Shown in pieces: positions 26,568-35,095 of a DNA stretch of 64,000 bases; position 1 is the first letter of the stretch, and each line of letters begins with the position of its first letter. A model generated the notes under the pieces. The model saw only the letters and a program-made list of their open reading frames with translations. It was not told the DNA's origin and did no database searches. The stretch spans positions 1 to 64,000 of the forward strand of contig NZ_BBUZ01000029.1 in the NCBI RefSeq assembly GCF_001417735.1, in the 5' to 3' direction. A program made the position numbers and the translations under genes. Source of the stretch: Streptomyces sp. NBRC 110028 (lineage in GTDB: Bacteria; Actinomycetota; Actinomycetes; Streptomycetales; Streptomycetaceae).

Positions 26568-27286
26568 CAGGATTCGACGAAGCTGTAGGGCGGCAGCGGG
26601 CCGTTCACCCGCAGCTTCATCCAGGGGTGGTCGTTCTCCAGGTCGGCGACCGCTTCGAGCAGCGGCTCGGAGCCGTCCTTGGCCAGCAGCACCGACAGGC
26701 TCAGGAACCAGCCGCCGCCCTCGGGGCCGGGGCGCACCGCCTCGGCGGCGGGGGCCAGCGACTCCTCCACGGTCCGCGCGTCGCGCACCTCACGGGCCCG
26801 CACCGCGTTCGCCACCCGCTCGCCGAAGCGCATCCGCTCTTCGTAGGTGCCGCCGCCCGCGGCCCGGTTGGCCTCGGCCATCAGCCGCAGTTCCGGCTCC
26901 TCGGAGAGCACCTGGTGGAGCACCGCGTCCTCGTCGTGCACCGCCTTGACGTTGTACTCGACGCGGTCGGCCAGCCGCCGCAGCTGGTCCTCGTAGCGGT
27001 CGGCGTGCCGGCTCAGCACCGTGCGGACGTCGTCGTCGCTGGCGGAGACCGAGCCGAACCGCATCGGCAGCACCGAGCGCTTGTCGCTCACCTCGGTCAG
27101 TACGTGCTGATGGGCCAGCAGATCGCGGCGCCGGGGCTTCAGCTCCGGCGGGCAGTCGCTGACGATCGCGGCCAGTTCGCCCTCGTTGAGGGCGCGCACC
27201 GGCAGCGGTGGATCACCGATGCCGAGCAGCGTGTCGCCGAGGTCCGGGAGGGTGCCGCGGGCGATCCCGTACACATAGGTGCTCAT
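26567..27286 (-). CDS. gvpF: Gas vesicle protein GvpF
   Basis: A 239-residue GvpF/L protein: STYVYGIARGTLPDLGDTLL at the N-terminus, VLPMRFGSVSASDDDVRTVL (~70-90) and the C-terminal LRVNGPLPPYSFVES. GvpF has a ferredoxin-like fold and sits at the gas-facing surface in cyanobacterial studies. Start ATG 27286, 11 nt after the gvpA stop. Paralogue of the gvpL product in the same operon. Confidence 0.9.
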   Translation of the reverse strand: MSTYVYGIARGTLPDLGDTLLGIGDPPLPVRALNEGELAAIVSDCPPELKPRRRDLLAHQHVLTEVSDKRSVLPMRFGSVSASDDDVRTVLSRHADRYEDQLRRLADRVEYNVKAVHDEDAVLHQVLSEEPELRLMAEANRAAGGGTYEERMRFGERVANAVRAREVRDARTVEESLAPAAEAVRPGPEGGGWFLSLSVLLAKDGSEPLLEAVADLENDHPWMKLRVNGPLPPYSFVES

Positions 27287-27297
27287 CAGCTCTCTCC

Positions 27298-27762
27298 TCA
27301 GCTTTCGTCGGCCTTCTTCGGCGCGGACTTCCGGGCCGCCGGGCGCCGGGACCGGCTACGGGCGGGCGCTTCCTCCGGCTCGGGCTCCTCGTCGCCCCGG
27401 AGCGCGTCGGCCACCGAGTGGGCGGCCTTGGAGACGGTCTCGCCGGCCCCGGACAGCGCGCCCTTGGTCTTGCTGCGGGCACCGCTCTCGGTGGCGCCGT
27501 CGAGGATCTCGGGGATGCCGGGGGACTTGTTCGGACCGGCCTCCAGGTCGAGGCGGTTGCACGCCTCGGCGAACCGGAGATAGGTGTCGACGCTCGCCAC
27601 CACGACCCGGATATCGATCTTGAGGATCTCGATGCCGACCAGGGAGACGCGGATGAACGCGTCGATCACCAGGCCGCGGTCGAGGATCAGTTCCAGGACG
27701 TCGTAGAGGCCGCTGGTGCCGCCCCCACCCCTGCTCTGCTGTGCTGGAACAACCGTGGTCAT
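27298..27762 (-). CDS. gvpA: Gas vesicle structural protein GvpA family, extended C-terminus
   Basis: A 154-residue GvpA-type protein. The shell domain lies at ~17-75 (GLYDVLELILDRGLVIDAFI, RVSLVGIEILKIDIRVVVAS). It is followed by a ~75-residue tail that ends in an Arg/Lys/Ala/Pro-rich, strongly basic stretch. Classical GvpA is only ~70-85 residues; extended forms are usual in streptomycetes. First shell gene of the operon, so it probably forms the main rib protein, although no floating phenotype is established for most streptomycetes. Confidence 0.88.
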   Translation of the reverse strand: MTTVVPAQQSRGGGGTSGLYDVLELILDRGLVIDAFIRVSLVGIEILKIDIRVVVASVDTYLRFAEACNRLDLEAGPNKSPGIPEILDGATESGARSKTKGALSGAGETVSKAAHSVADALRGDEEPEPEEAPARSRSRRPAARKSAPKKADES

Positions 27763-27813
27763 GTCGTGTGTGTCCTCTCGTGTCCGGCCGGGCCGGCCGT
27801 TTCCCCCTGCCGG

Positions 27814-28119
27814 TCAGCCGCGGTCACTTCGCCCGCGCTCGTAACGGCGGATGCGCCGGTAGCCGGTGAGCTGGCCGTCCGGGTCGAGAGTCACCTCGTA
27901 CAAGGCCATCAGGCTCATCGACTCCGGCACCCGGGCCAGTTCCACCACTTCGGCGTCCAGCACCCAGCCGTCGTCGGTCTGCTCCAGGCGGGGCAGCGAC
28001 TCGGGGTACAGGCCCGTCAGTTCGACGAGCTGTTCCCGGGCGGATCGCAGGAGCGCCAGTGGGCTCGGGCCACTGGTCGCCGTCGTCTTCTCGCGGGTTC
28101 CATCGGATGTGTCTGTCAT
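27814..28119 (-). CDS. gvpO: Gas vesicle protein GvpO
   Basis: A 101-residue GvpO-family protein: PLALLRSAREQLVELTGLYP near the N-terminus and WVLDAEVVELARVPESMSLM, ALYEVTLDPDGQLTGYRRIR. ATG 28119 was chosen because the long upstream frame has no coding character. First gene of the gas-vesicle operon gvpO-A-F-G-J-L-S-K. GvpN and GvpY/Z homologues are not present here. Confidence 0.88.
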   Translation of the reverse strand: MTDTSDGTREKTTATSGPSPLALLRSAREQLVELTGLYPESLPRLEQTDDGWVLDAEVVELARVPESMSLMALYEVTLDPDGQLTGYRRIRRYERGRSDRG

Positions 28120-28331
28120 GTTCGCCTCGATGCGCCGGGTACCGCGGTCCCGGCGGGGTAAACCTCGGGGTTCGAATTCCCCGATTTGTGTCGGAATTGT
28201 GTGCTCCGGAAGCCGGGTGCCCGATCGGCGCCGGCATATTCCCGCGGCCGTCGAATTCCCCCGGGGCATGTCATGGGCAAGCCCCGCGCCTATACCAGAA
28301 CCACCTCTTTGCCAGGGGATACCGGCGAAAA

Positions 28332-28357
28332 GTATCCGTCAGCTTCCGGGCGTCAAC
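28332..28357 (-). promoter_or_regulatory. Candidate stress-sigma promoter of the gvp operon
   Basis: On the minus strand, GTTG (28354-28357), 16 nt, GGATAC (28332-28337). This resembles SigB-group promoters (GNNT, 14-16 nt, GGGTAY). It lies about 210 nt upstream of gvpO. The stretch 28120-28524 is AT-richer than its surroundings and holds no gene that I can support. Assignment is tentative. Confidence 0.3.
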
Positions 28358-28524
28358 CCGCGGCTCGTAAGAGTGACAAAGTCGATGACAAACCCGGGCG
28401 TGTTTTCTGTGACACAAGTGTGACGAATGGCGGACGCGGGGCGGACGAGGCTTGTCGGTGTGCTCCGCGGCGCGCCGGAAGGTGTTCCTTTCCCACCCGT
28501 TCGGCTGCGCCTACGGTGGCTGTC

Positions 28525-28740
28525 ATGGGACCTGTACCGAACCTTCCGGCCGAACCCGACGACGACCTCGACAGCTATGTGGGGCTCGACGCCCGGAGCG
28601 CCGAGGACGTGGCGCGCGAGCGCGGCTGGACCACCGTGCGGGCGCTGCCGCCGGGCGCGATCATCACGATGGAGTACCTGCGCGGCCGCATCAACTTCGA
28701 GGTCGCCGACGACGCCGTACGGCGCTGCTGGCGCGGCTGA
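28525..28740 (+). CDS. I78-like peptidase inhibitor family protein
   Basis: A 71-residue protein resembling inhibitors of family I78: a YVGLDARSAEDVARERGWTT segment, a central VRALPPGAIITMEYLRGRIN strand pair, and a short end with a single Cys (RRCWRG). Family I78 inhibits serine proteases; there is no signal peptide here, so inhibition would be cytoplasmic or export non-classical. TACGGT (28512-28517) lies 7 nt before the ATG, suggesting a leaderless transcript. A strong terminator follows. Confidence 0.7.
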   Translation: MGPVPNLPAEPDDDLDSYVGLDARSAEDVARERGWTTVRALPPGAIITMEYLRGRINFEVADDAVRRCWRG

Positions 28741-28771
28741 CCGCCCACTCGGAGGGCACGCGACACACGGC

Positions 28772-28812
28772 GACGGCCCCGGAGGCTCCCTTGGGGAGCC
28801 TCCGGGGCCGTC
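28772..28812. terminator. Bidirectional terminator
   Basis: Perfect 19-bp stem with a 3-nt loop; the left arm is GACGGCCCCGGAGGCTCCC. It lies between the converging I78-like and PAP2 genes and can terminate both. Confidence 0.85.
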
Positions 28813-28870
28813 GTCCGCGCCGGGTGCGGGCCGCGGGGGTGTGCGTACCGGCCCGCGGTGGACCGGGCGG

Positions 28871-29917
28871 CTAGCCGCCCGTGGCCGGGGTGCGGCCGCG
28901 CCCGGCCGAGGGGCCGAACGGGGTCGAGGAGCGCGGCACGCGGTCGGCGTGCGGCGGCCGGCGGCTGCCGACCGGGGTGACCGGGGTGCGCTCGGAGCGG
29001 ACCGTGTGCTGCCGCCCCGCGTGGTGCGGCCGCGCCTCGGGCACCCGCCCGGTGGAGCCCGGCCGGCCGACCACGCTCACCGGCTCGCGGACCGGAGCCT
29101 CGTCGTCGCGCGCGGCCCGCGGCGTGGCCAGGGCGGGGCCGGGGGCCGGTCGCGCGGCGGGCAGGGGCACCGGTGCCCGGCCGTCACGCAGCCGCCGGTA
29201 CAGGCTCAGCAGCAGCATCTCGGCACGGGCCATCGCCGGCTCCAGCCACGGCAGGGCCAGCAGCACCAGCACGCCGGCGGCCCAGCCCAGCACCACGTCG
29301 CTCAGCCAGTGGGTGCCCAGGTACACGGTCGTCATGCCGACGCCGAAGGCGAAGCCCGCGGCGATCAGCGAGGCGATCCTGCGGGCCAGGGGAGTGGTCG
29401 CCAGATAGGCCAGCACACCCCAGGTGACCACGGCGTTCGCCGTGTGACCCGAAGGAAATATATCGCCGGTGCGCCACATCTCATTGGAGCCGACGCTCGT
29501 CGCGTAGTGCGGGCCGAGCCGGCCGAAGCCGATCTTCACGGCGCCCACGGTCATGTTCAGCAGCAGCAGTGAGGTGCCCAGCACCAGCCCCGGGCGCAGG
29601 GTGCGCTGCTGGTAGCAGCACCACCCCAGCCACGCGGCGACCGCCACCGCGGTGGGGCCGCGCTGGCCCATCACGACGAAGTAGTCCAGGAACATGTGGA
29701 ACTCCGGCCACTGCTTGTAGGGCCGGAACAGCATGACCTGCCAGTCGAACTCCACCAGCCAGGAGGTGGTGAGCACGCCGATCACGGTCGCGGCGTAGAC
29801 CGCGAGGGTGGTTCCGAGCAGCCAGAAGCGCGTTCGGGTCATCCGCGGTCGCGTGGGATCGCGCCGCGCGAGATCGGTGGGTCGCCCCTCCTTGAGGAGC
29901 TTGTCTTCGGTACGCAC
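28871..29917 (-). CDS. PAP2-family membrane phosphatase
   Basis: A 348-residue integral membrane protein. Six hydrophobic segments lie within ~30-225, with PAP2 motifs KIGFGRLGP (~128), FPSGHTANAVVTWGV (~153) and THWLSDVVLGW (~203). The usual SRxxxxxH of motif 3 reads GTHWLSD, keeping the catalytic His. The C-terminal ~110 residues are a Pro/Arg-rich cytoplasmic tail. Likely dephosphorylates a lipid phosphate or undecaprenyl pyrophosphate. GTG 29917 is used. ATG 29842 is also possible and would remove the basic leader. Confidence 0.82.
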   Translation of the reverse strand: MRTEDKLLKEGRPTDLARRDPTRPRMTRTRFWLLGTTLAVYAATVIGVLTTSWLVEFDWQVMLFRPYKQWPEFHMFLDYFVVMGQRGPTAVAVAAWLGWCCYQQRTLRPGLVLGTSLLLLNMTVGAVKIGFGRLGPHYATSVGSNEMWRTGDIFPSGHTANAVVTWGVLAYLATTPLARRIASLIAAGFAFGVGMTTVYLGTHWLSDVVLGWAAGVLVLLALPWLEPAMARAEMLLLSLYRRLRDGRAPVPLPAARPAPGPALATPRAARDDEAPVREPVSVVGRPGSTGRVPEARPHHAGRQHTVRSERTPVTPVGSRRPPHADRVPRSSTPFGPSAGRGRTPATGG

Positions 29918-30183
29918 CTAATCGACGTTACATTGCGTGACAGGTGGGTTCAGTCGATCAGGTCGCTTTGTGATGACGATGTGATGTGGGGTGTGTCTCG
30001 TCGGTCGGTTTTTGGCCGCCGCTTTCCACGGAATGCACGAGGCCCCGGCGCATTTGTGTGCAGGCCTTCCTATCAGCGATCCGGGATCTCTTTATGGAAT
30101 TCTTACAGGGGTGTTTATCGGCGATTGGCCGTGGCGTTCCTCACCGTTTCCCGGGGCGTCGCCCGGGCGACAGCCGGGCTCCC
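29918..30183. other. AT-richer intergenic region without a gene
   Basis: About 265 nt between the PAP2 start and the 3' hairpins of the PIG-V-like gene. Both neighbours are on the minus strand, so this holds the PAP2 promoter. No convincing open frame was seen. TGTAACGTCGATTAG immediately before GTG 29917 (minus strand) could contain its -10. Confidence 0.4.
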
Positions 30184-30226
30184 GCCGCCGGAACCGGCGG
30201 CCCGCCGCCCGGCCGGACCGGGCGGC
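30184..30226 (-). terminator. Tandem hairpins after the PIG-V-like gene
   Basis: Two adjacent perfect hairpins: GCCGCCGG/CCGGCGGC with a 2-nt loop (30184-30201) and GCCGCCCGG/CCGGGCGGC with a 5-nt loop (30204-30226). They lie directly after the minus-strand stop at 30231. Confidence 0.65.
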
Positions 30227-30230
30227 CGGA

Positions 30231-31415
30231 TCACGGCGGCCCCGAGCCGTGCAGCCACCACGCCCCGTACGCCGCGGAGACCAGCCCCACCGAGCCCAGG
30301 AGCAGCGCGCTGCGCGCCGGACGCAGCCGGACCAGGGCGATCGCGAGCGGGATCAGCACCGGGAAGGCGGGTATCAACAACCGCGGCTTGGAGCCGAAAT
30401 ACCCCTTCGCGGCCAGCGCGAGGGCCAGCACCGAGCCGCTGTACGCCAGCAACGGCAGTGGCTGGCGCTGCCGTACGCACGCCACGTACAGCCAGAGCAG
30501 CGCGGTCACGCCGAGCAGCAGCGCGATCCCGGCGATGAACGGCGGATGCATCGCCAGCCCGCCGATGAAGGCCGCGAAGGCCAGCCCGCCGTCGAACCCG
30601 TTCCCCCAGCCGTTCTGGACGTCGAAGTACCCGGTGAGGCTGTCGGTCCGCACCGCCACCCAGACCACATAGCCCAGCCAGCCCAGCGGCGCGAGCGCCA
30701 CCCCGGCCAGTACGCGCCGCTGGGTATGGAACGCGCACCGCCACCGCTCACCGGACAGCAGCTCCACCGCCGCCGTGATCCACACCGCGGCGACCACCGC
30801 CGCCCCCACCGGCCGGGTGAGCCCCGCGAGCGCCGCGAGGACCCCCGCCCACACCCAGCGCCGGGTCAGCACCCCGTACACCGACCAGGCGGCCAGCGCC
30901 GTGAAGAGCGACTCCGAATACGCCATCGACTGCACGATCCCGACCGGCAGCACCCCCCACAGCACCACCAGCGCGATCCCCACCCGGCGCCCGTACACCA
31001 GATCGCCGACCGCGAAGATCCCCCACGCGGCGAACAGCGAGGTGACCGAACTCACGGCCAGCCCCGCGTCCGGCGCGCTGAGCGGCGTCACGGCCGATAC
31101 GGCGTGCTCCAGCCCGGGGAACAGCGGGAAGAACGCCAGATTGGAATGGACCGATCCATCGGGCAGATGGATCGTGTAGCCGTATCCCTCCTCGGCGATG
31201 CGGGAGTACCAGAGCGAGTCCCAGCGGGCCGTGAGGAGCTGGTGGGGACTCTTGCCCGCGACCGCCCCCCAACCCGCGAGAACCACGAGGCCGAGCGCGC
31301 GCGTCCCGGCATACAGCATCAGCGCCGGGGCGGCCCGGCGCAGCGCGGCGAACGCCACGCCGCCCGGCAGCCCGGCGCCGGGCGGCGCGGTGTCGGCTTG
31401 GGCGAGATCAGTCAC
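30231..31415 (-). CDS. PIG-V-like membrane mannosyltransferase (GT-C)
   Basis: A 394-residue protein with about nine to ten hydrophobic segments. Near the N-terminus RWDSLWYSRIAEEGYGY (~52-68) matches the PIG-V family motif, where the Asp is catalytic in GT-C enzymes. SNLAFFPLFPGLEHAV follows. It probably uses a polyprenyl-linked mannose donor to glycosylate lipids or proteins outside the membrane; donor and acceptor are inferred. GTG 31415 is preceded by GATAAT about 7 nt upstream on the minus strand, suggesting a leaderless transcript. Divergent from the MFS gene. Confidence 0.78.
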   Translation of the reverse strand: MTDLAQADTAPPGAGLPGGVAFAALRRAAPALMLYAGTRALGLVVLAGWGAVAGKSPHQLLTARWDSLWYSRIAEEGYGYTIHLPDGSVHSNLAFFPLFPGLEHAVSAVTPLSAPDAGLAVSSVTSLFAAWGIFAVGDLVYGRRVGIALVVLWGVLPVGIVQSMAYSESLFTALAAWSVYGVLTRRWVWAGVLAALAGLTRPVGAAVVAAVWITAAVELLSGERWRCAFHTQRRVLAGVALAPLGWLGYVVWVAVRTDSLTGYFDVQNGWGNGFDGGLAFAAFIGGLAMHPPFIAGIALLLGVTALLWLYVACVRQRQPLPLLAYSGSVLALALAAKGYFGSKPRLLIPAFPVLIPLAIALVRLRPARSALLLGSVGLVSAAYGAWWLHGSGPP

Positions 31416-31540
31416 GGCGACGATTATCGAGGATGATTCCGGGGCCCGCCGGGCCTGTGGACAACCGGCGGACGAACAGCCGGGGACGACGGGAGGACGG
31501 CCGGAGGGCCGCCGGCGGAACGGCCGGCGTACGGCGGACG

Positions 31541-31584
31541 GACGGGAAGGGGACGGGAAGGGGACGGGAAGGGGACGGGAGGGG
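31541..31584. repeat. Four tandem copies of an 11-bp G-rich unit
   Basis: GACGGGAAGGG is repeated four times head-to-tail, the last copy with one substitution, followed by further G-runs. It lies between divergent genes (31416-31797), where I see no coding sequence. The runs of three or more G on the plus strand could form G-quadruplexes. Confidence 0.8.
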
Positions 31585-31797
31585 GGCGGCGGACAAAAGG
31601 GGAGCGGCGGAACGTATTCCACCGACCTGGCCTGGGGCGATGCCCACAACATGACCTGCGGCACACGCCCCGCGCGGCGACTCGCGTACCCTGACCTCTC
31701 CACTCGTGCCTTCGCCGCCGGGCCGCCGGACGTCTCTACGAAGTGACGTTCGTCCCGTCCCGGCGCGACGCGAGCGCAAGACCAGGGAGGTGCGTAC

Positions 31798-33558
31798 ATG
31801 TCCGGGACGACCACGACCCGCGCTCGGCGGACGGCGGCCGTTCCCCGGCAATGGCGCGGTACCGATGCGGGCGGCGGCGCGAACCGCTGGATCGTCCTCC
31901 TCGTGCTCTGCGTCAGCCTGCTGCTCGTCGCCGTGGACGCCACCGTGCTGCACGTCGCGGTTCCGGCCGTAACCGAGGACCTGCGGCCCGGCGCGATCGA
32001 ACTGCTGTGGATCGTGGACGCCTACCCGCTGGTCTGCGCCTCGCTGCTGATCCTCTTCGGTACCCTCGGCGACCGGGTGGGCCGCCGCCGGGTGCTGCTG
32101 CTCGGCTACGCGTTCTTCGGCGCCGCCTCGGCGCTCGCGGCCTTCGCCGCCACCCCCCAGATCCTCATCGTGGCCCGCGCCCTGCTGGGCGTCGGCGGCG
32201 CGATGATCATGCCCGCGACGCTGTCGATCCTGCGCCAGGTCTTCCCCGACCGCCGGGAGCGGGCCCTGGCCATCGGCGTCTGGAGCGCGGTCGCCGCGGT
32301 CGGCGCCGCGGTCGGCCCGCTGCTCGGCGGCTTCCTGGTCGAGAACTTCTGGTGGGGCTCGGTCTTCCTGGTCAACCTCCCGCTGATGGTCGTGGCGCTG
32401 CCCGTCGGCCGCTGGCTGCTGCCGGAGTCCACCGGCGACCGGGAGGGCCCCTGGGACGTGCTGGGCGCGCTCATGGCCGCCTGCGGGCTGTTCTGCCTGG
32501 TCTTCGGAGTGAAGAGGATGGGCAGCGGCGCGGGGCCGCTGGACGCCCCCACGGCCGCCCCCATCCTGTTCGGGCTGGTGGTGCTGGTCCTCTTCGTCCG
32601 CCGCCAGCGGCGCCGTACGCATCCGCTGGTCGACCTCAAACTGTTCGCCCGGCCCGCCTTCTCGATCTCCGTCGGCTGCATCGTGGTCGCCCTGCTCGCG
32701 CTCGTCGGCCTGGAGCTGATAGCCGCGCAGTACCTTCAGCTGGTCCTCGGGCTCACCCCGCTGGAGACCGGGCTGAGGCTGCTGCCGCTCACCTTCGCCG
32801 CCATGGCCGCCGGGCTCGTCGGCTCCCGGATGCTCCAGCGGCTCGGCCCCCGCACGATGGTGGCGCTCGGCTTCGTGCTCACCGCCGCCGGCGTCCTGTC
32901 GCTCACCATCATGGGCCAGTCCGACCGGCCCGCGGTGCTCGTGATCAGCTTCGTCGTCCTCGGCTTCGGCCTGGAGACCACGCTGTTCAGCGCGTACGAG
33001 TCCATGCTCAACGAGGCCTCCGCCAAGTCGGCCGGCGGTGCCGCCGCCATCGGCGAGACCTCCTACCAGCTCGGCGCCGGGATCGGCATAGCGCTCCTGG
33101 GCAGCGTCATGAACGCCGCCTACAAGCCGGGCGTCTCCTCGGTGGCCGGGGTGCCCGAGCGGGCCAGCTCCGCCGCGAGCCAGTCGCTGGGCGCGGCGTA
33201 CGACGTCTCCTCCCATCTCGGCGGGAAGCCCGGGGCCGCGCTGCTGGCCGCGGCCCGCGCGTCCTTCGTCCACGGTCTGCACGTGACGCTCGCCGTCAGC
33301 GCCGGTCTGCTGCTGCTGGGCGCGGTGGCCGCGCTGCGGCTGCCGAAGACCATGGAGTGCGCGCCCGCCGACGAAGACGGTACGGACGACATGGACCGCA
33401 CGGGCCCCTCCGGCGGCACGGGCGGCACCGAGGGCTCGGACGGCACGGCTTCCGCCGGGTCCGCGAACGCCCCCGAGACCCCGGAAGCCACCCGCGTGCC
33501 GGGCGCCCCGCAGCGCCGCGATCCCGCCGCCGCCGTCGGCGCCGAGTCCGGAAGCTGA
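31798..33558 (+). CDS. MFS drug-type exporter, DHA2 family (14 TMS)
   Basis: A 586-residue transporter of the EmrB/QacA type. About 14 hydrophobic segments occupy residues 30-520. Motif C-like VDATVLHVAVPAVTEDL lies in TM1, the motif A loop GTLGDRVGRRRVLLLG at ~82-97, and ARALLGVGGAMIMPATLSIL in TM4-5. A disordered acidic/Gly tail (~525-586) follows. It exports a small toxic compound by proton antiport; substrate unknown. Divergently transcribed from the PIG-V-like gene, without an adjacent TetR regulator. Confidence 0.88.
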   Translation: MSGTTTTRARRTAAVPRQWRGTDAGGGANRWIVLLVLCVSLLLVAVDATVLHVAVPAVTEDLRPGAIELLWIVDAYPLVCASLLILFGTLGDRVGRRRVLLLGYAFFGAASALAAFAATPQILIVARALLGVGGAMIMPATLSILRQVFPDRRERALAIGVWSAVAAVGAAVGPLLGGFLVENFWWGSVFLVNLPLMVVALPVGRWLLPESTGDREGPWDVLGALMAACGLFCLVFGVKRMGSGAGPLDAPTAAPILFGLVVLVLFVRRQRRRTHPLVDLKLFARPAFSISVGCIVVALLALVGLELIAAQYLQLVLGLTPLETGLRLLPLTFAAMAAGLVGSRMLQRLGPRTMVALGFVLTAAGVLSLTIMGQSDRPAVLVISFVVLGFGLETTLFSAYESMLNEASAKSAGGAAAIGETSYQLGAGIGIALLGSVMNAAYKPGVSSVAGVPERASSAASQSLGAAYDVSSHLGGKPGAALLAAARASFVHGLHVTLAVSAGLLLLGAVAALRLPKTMECAPADEDGTDDMDRTGPSGGTGGTEGSDGTASAGSANAPETPEATRVPGAPQRRDPAAAVGAESGS

Positions 33559-33671
33559 CGGCGCCTCTCCCCGGGCGCCGCGCCCCGCTGATCCATACGG
33601 TCTGGACGGCGGGCGTTACCCGGCCGTAGCGTCATCGGCCGGAAGCCGTACCGAACCGGAGGTCGCTGCTC

Positions 33672-34859
33672 ATGTCCGCTGGCACCCTGCCGCCGTTCGA
33701 CCCCGACGACCCGCTGGGCATCGACGATCTGCTGGAGCCGGAGGACCTGGCCGTCCGGAGCACCGTGCGGAAGTGGGCCGCCGACCGCGTCCTGCCCCAC
33801 ATCGCCGACTGGTACGAGCGCGGCGAACTCCCCGGCATCCGCGAGCTGACCCGCGAACTCGGCTCCCTCGGCGCGCTCGGCATGTCCCTCAGCGGCTACG
33901 GCTGCACGGGCGCCGGCGCCGTCCAGTACGGGCTCGCCTGCCTGGAGCTGGAGGCCGCCGACTCCGGCATCCGCTCCCTGGTCTCGGTGCAGGGCTCGCT
34001 CGCCATGTACGCCATCCACCGCTTCGGCTCCGAGGAGCAGAAGCAGCGGTGGCTGCCGCGGATGGCCGCCGGCGAGGTCATCGGCTGCTTCGGGCTGACC
34101 GAACCGGACCACGGCTCCGACCCGGCCGGTATGCGCACCTACGCCAAGCGGGACGGCACGGACTGGGTGCTGACCGGCCGTAAGATGTGGATCACCAATG
34201 GCTCGGTGGCCGGGGTCGCGGTGGTGTGGGCCCGCACCGACGAAGGCATCCGCGGCTTCGTCGTCCCCACCGATACGCCCGGCTTCTCCGCCCCCGAGAT
34301 CAAGCACAAGTGGTCGCTGCGCGCCTCGGTCACCAGCGAACTGATCCTGGACGAGGTGCGGCTGCCCGCCGACGCCGTACTGCCCGAGGCCACCGGGCTG
34401 CGCGGACCGCTGTCCTGTCTGAGCCACGCCCGCTACGGCATCATCTGGGGCGCGCTGGGCGCGGCGCGCTCGTCCTTCGCGTCGGCGCTGGAGTACGCCC
34501 GGAGCCGGGAGCAGTTCGGGCGGCCCATCGGGGGCTTCCAGCTCACCCAGGCCAAGCTCGCCGACATGGCGGTGGAACTGCACAAGGGCGTGCTGCTCGC
34601 CCACCATCTCGGGCGGCGGATGGACGCGGGGCGGCTGCGGCCGGAGCAGGTCAGCTTCGGCAAGCTGAACAACGTGCGCGAGGCGATCGAGATCTGCCGC
34701 ACGGCCCGGACCATCCTGGGCGCCAACGGGATCTCACTGGAATACCCGGTGATGCGGCACGCGACGAATCTGGAATCGGTGCTCACCTACGAGGGCACCG
34801 TCGAAATGCACCAACTGGTGCTCGGCAAGGCGCTCACCGGTCTCGACGCTTTCCGGTGA
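33672..34859 (+). CDS. Acyl-CoA dehydrogenase, glutaryl-CoA dehydrogenase-like
   Basis: A 395-residue flavoprotein. It shares glutaryl-CoA dehydrogenase features: DSGIRSLVSVQGSLAMYAIH (~97-116), GCFGLTEPDHGSDPAGM (~139-155), ARYGIIWGALGAA, SREQFGRPIGGFQLTQAKLA, and TYEGT with the catalytic Glu at about residue 374. The likely reaction is FAD-dependent oxidative decarboxylation of glutaryl-CoA to crotonyl-CoA in lysine/tryptophan breakdown. A general acyl-CoA dehydrogenase role is possible. ATG 33672. The gene stands alone and ends 17 nt before a MITE. Confidence 0.85.
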   Translation: MSAGTLPPFDPDDPLGIDDLLEPEDLAVRSTVRKWAADRVLPHIADWYERGELPGIRELTRELGSLGALGMSLSGYGCTGAGAVQYGLACLELEAADSGIRSLVSVQGSLAMYAIHRFGSEEQKQRWLPRMAAGEVIGCFGLTEPDHGSDPAGMRTYAKRDGTDWVLTGRKMWITNGSVAGVAVVWARTDEGIRGFVVPTDTPGFSAPEIKHKWSLRASVTSELILDEVRLPADAVLPEATGLRGPLSCLSHARYGIIWGALGAARSSFASALEYARSREQFGRPIGGFQLTQAKLADMAVELHKGVLLAHHLGRRMDAGRLRPEQVSFGKLNNVREAIEICRTARTILGANGISLEYPVMRHATNLESVLTYEGTVEMHQLVLGKALTGLDAFR

Positions 34860-34876
34860 GCCGCCCCGCCGAGGCC

Positions 34877-35095
34877 AGGGCGTGTCCGCAAAGTCCCGCC
34901 GGGCCCGCGACGCCTGGCACGCACGCTCGCTGCGTTGTCGGGCGCGTCCAAGGAGAGACCGCCCCCAGACTCCGTCCGGGAGGTGCCCCCGCGAGGACGC
35001 CCCTCCGCCTTGCGATCGCACGCGCCCCCAGCTACCGCTGGGAGGTGCCCCCTGACGCCGCGGGCTGATCCGACGCGACTTTGCGGACACGCCCT
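34877..35095. mobile_element. 219-bp MITE with perfect 19-bp terminal inverted repeats
   Basis: Starts with AGGGCGTGTCCGCAAAGTC (34877-34895) and ends with its exact reverse complement (35077-35095). There is no transposase or open frame inside. It contains two copies of a smaller palindrome-like motif (34961-34990 and 35024-35052, both GCCCCCAG...GGGAGGTGCCCC). The right end overlaps the last two bases of the sepF stop codon. No obvious target-site duplication was found. Core sequence is shared with 25038-25148. Non-autonomous element, probably mobilised by a transposase elsewhere. Confidence 0.85.

Noticed and set aside
31408..33282. Long minus-strand frame opposite the MFS gene
   Set aside because: Gln/Gly/Glu/Arg-rich shadow composition; the plus-strand frame has 14 membrane segments and MFS motifs.
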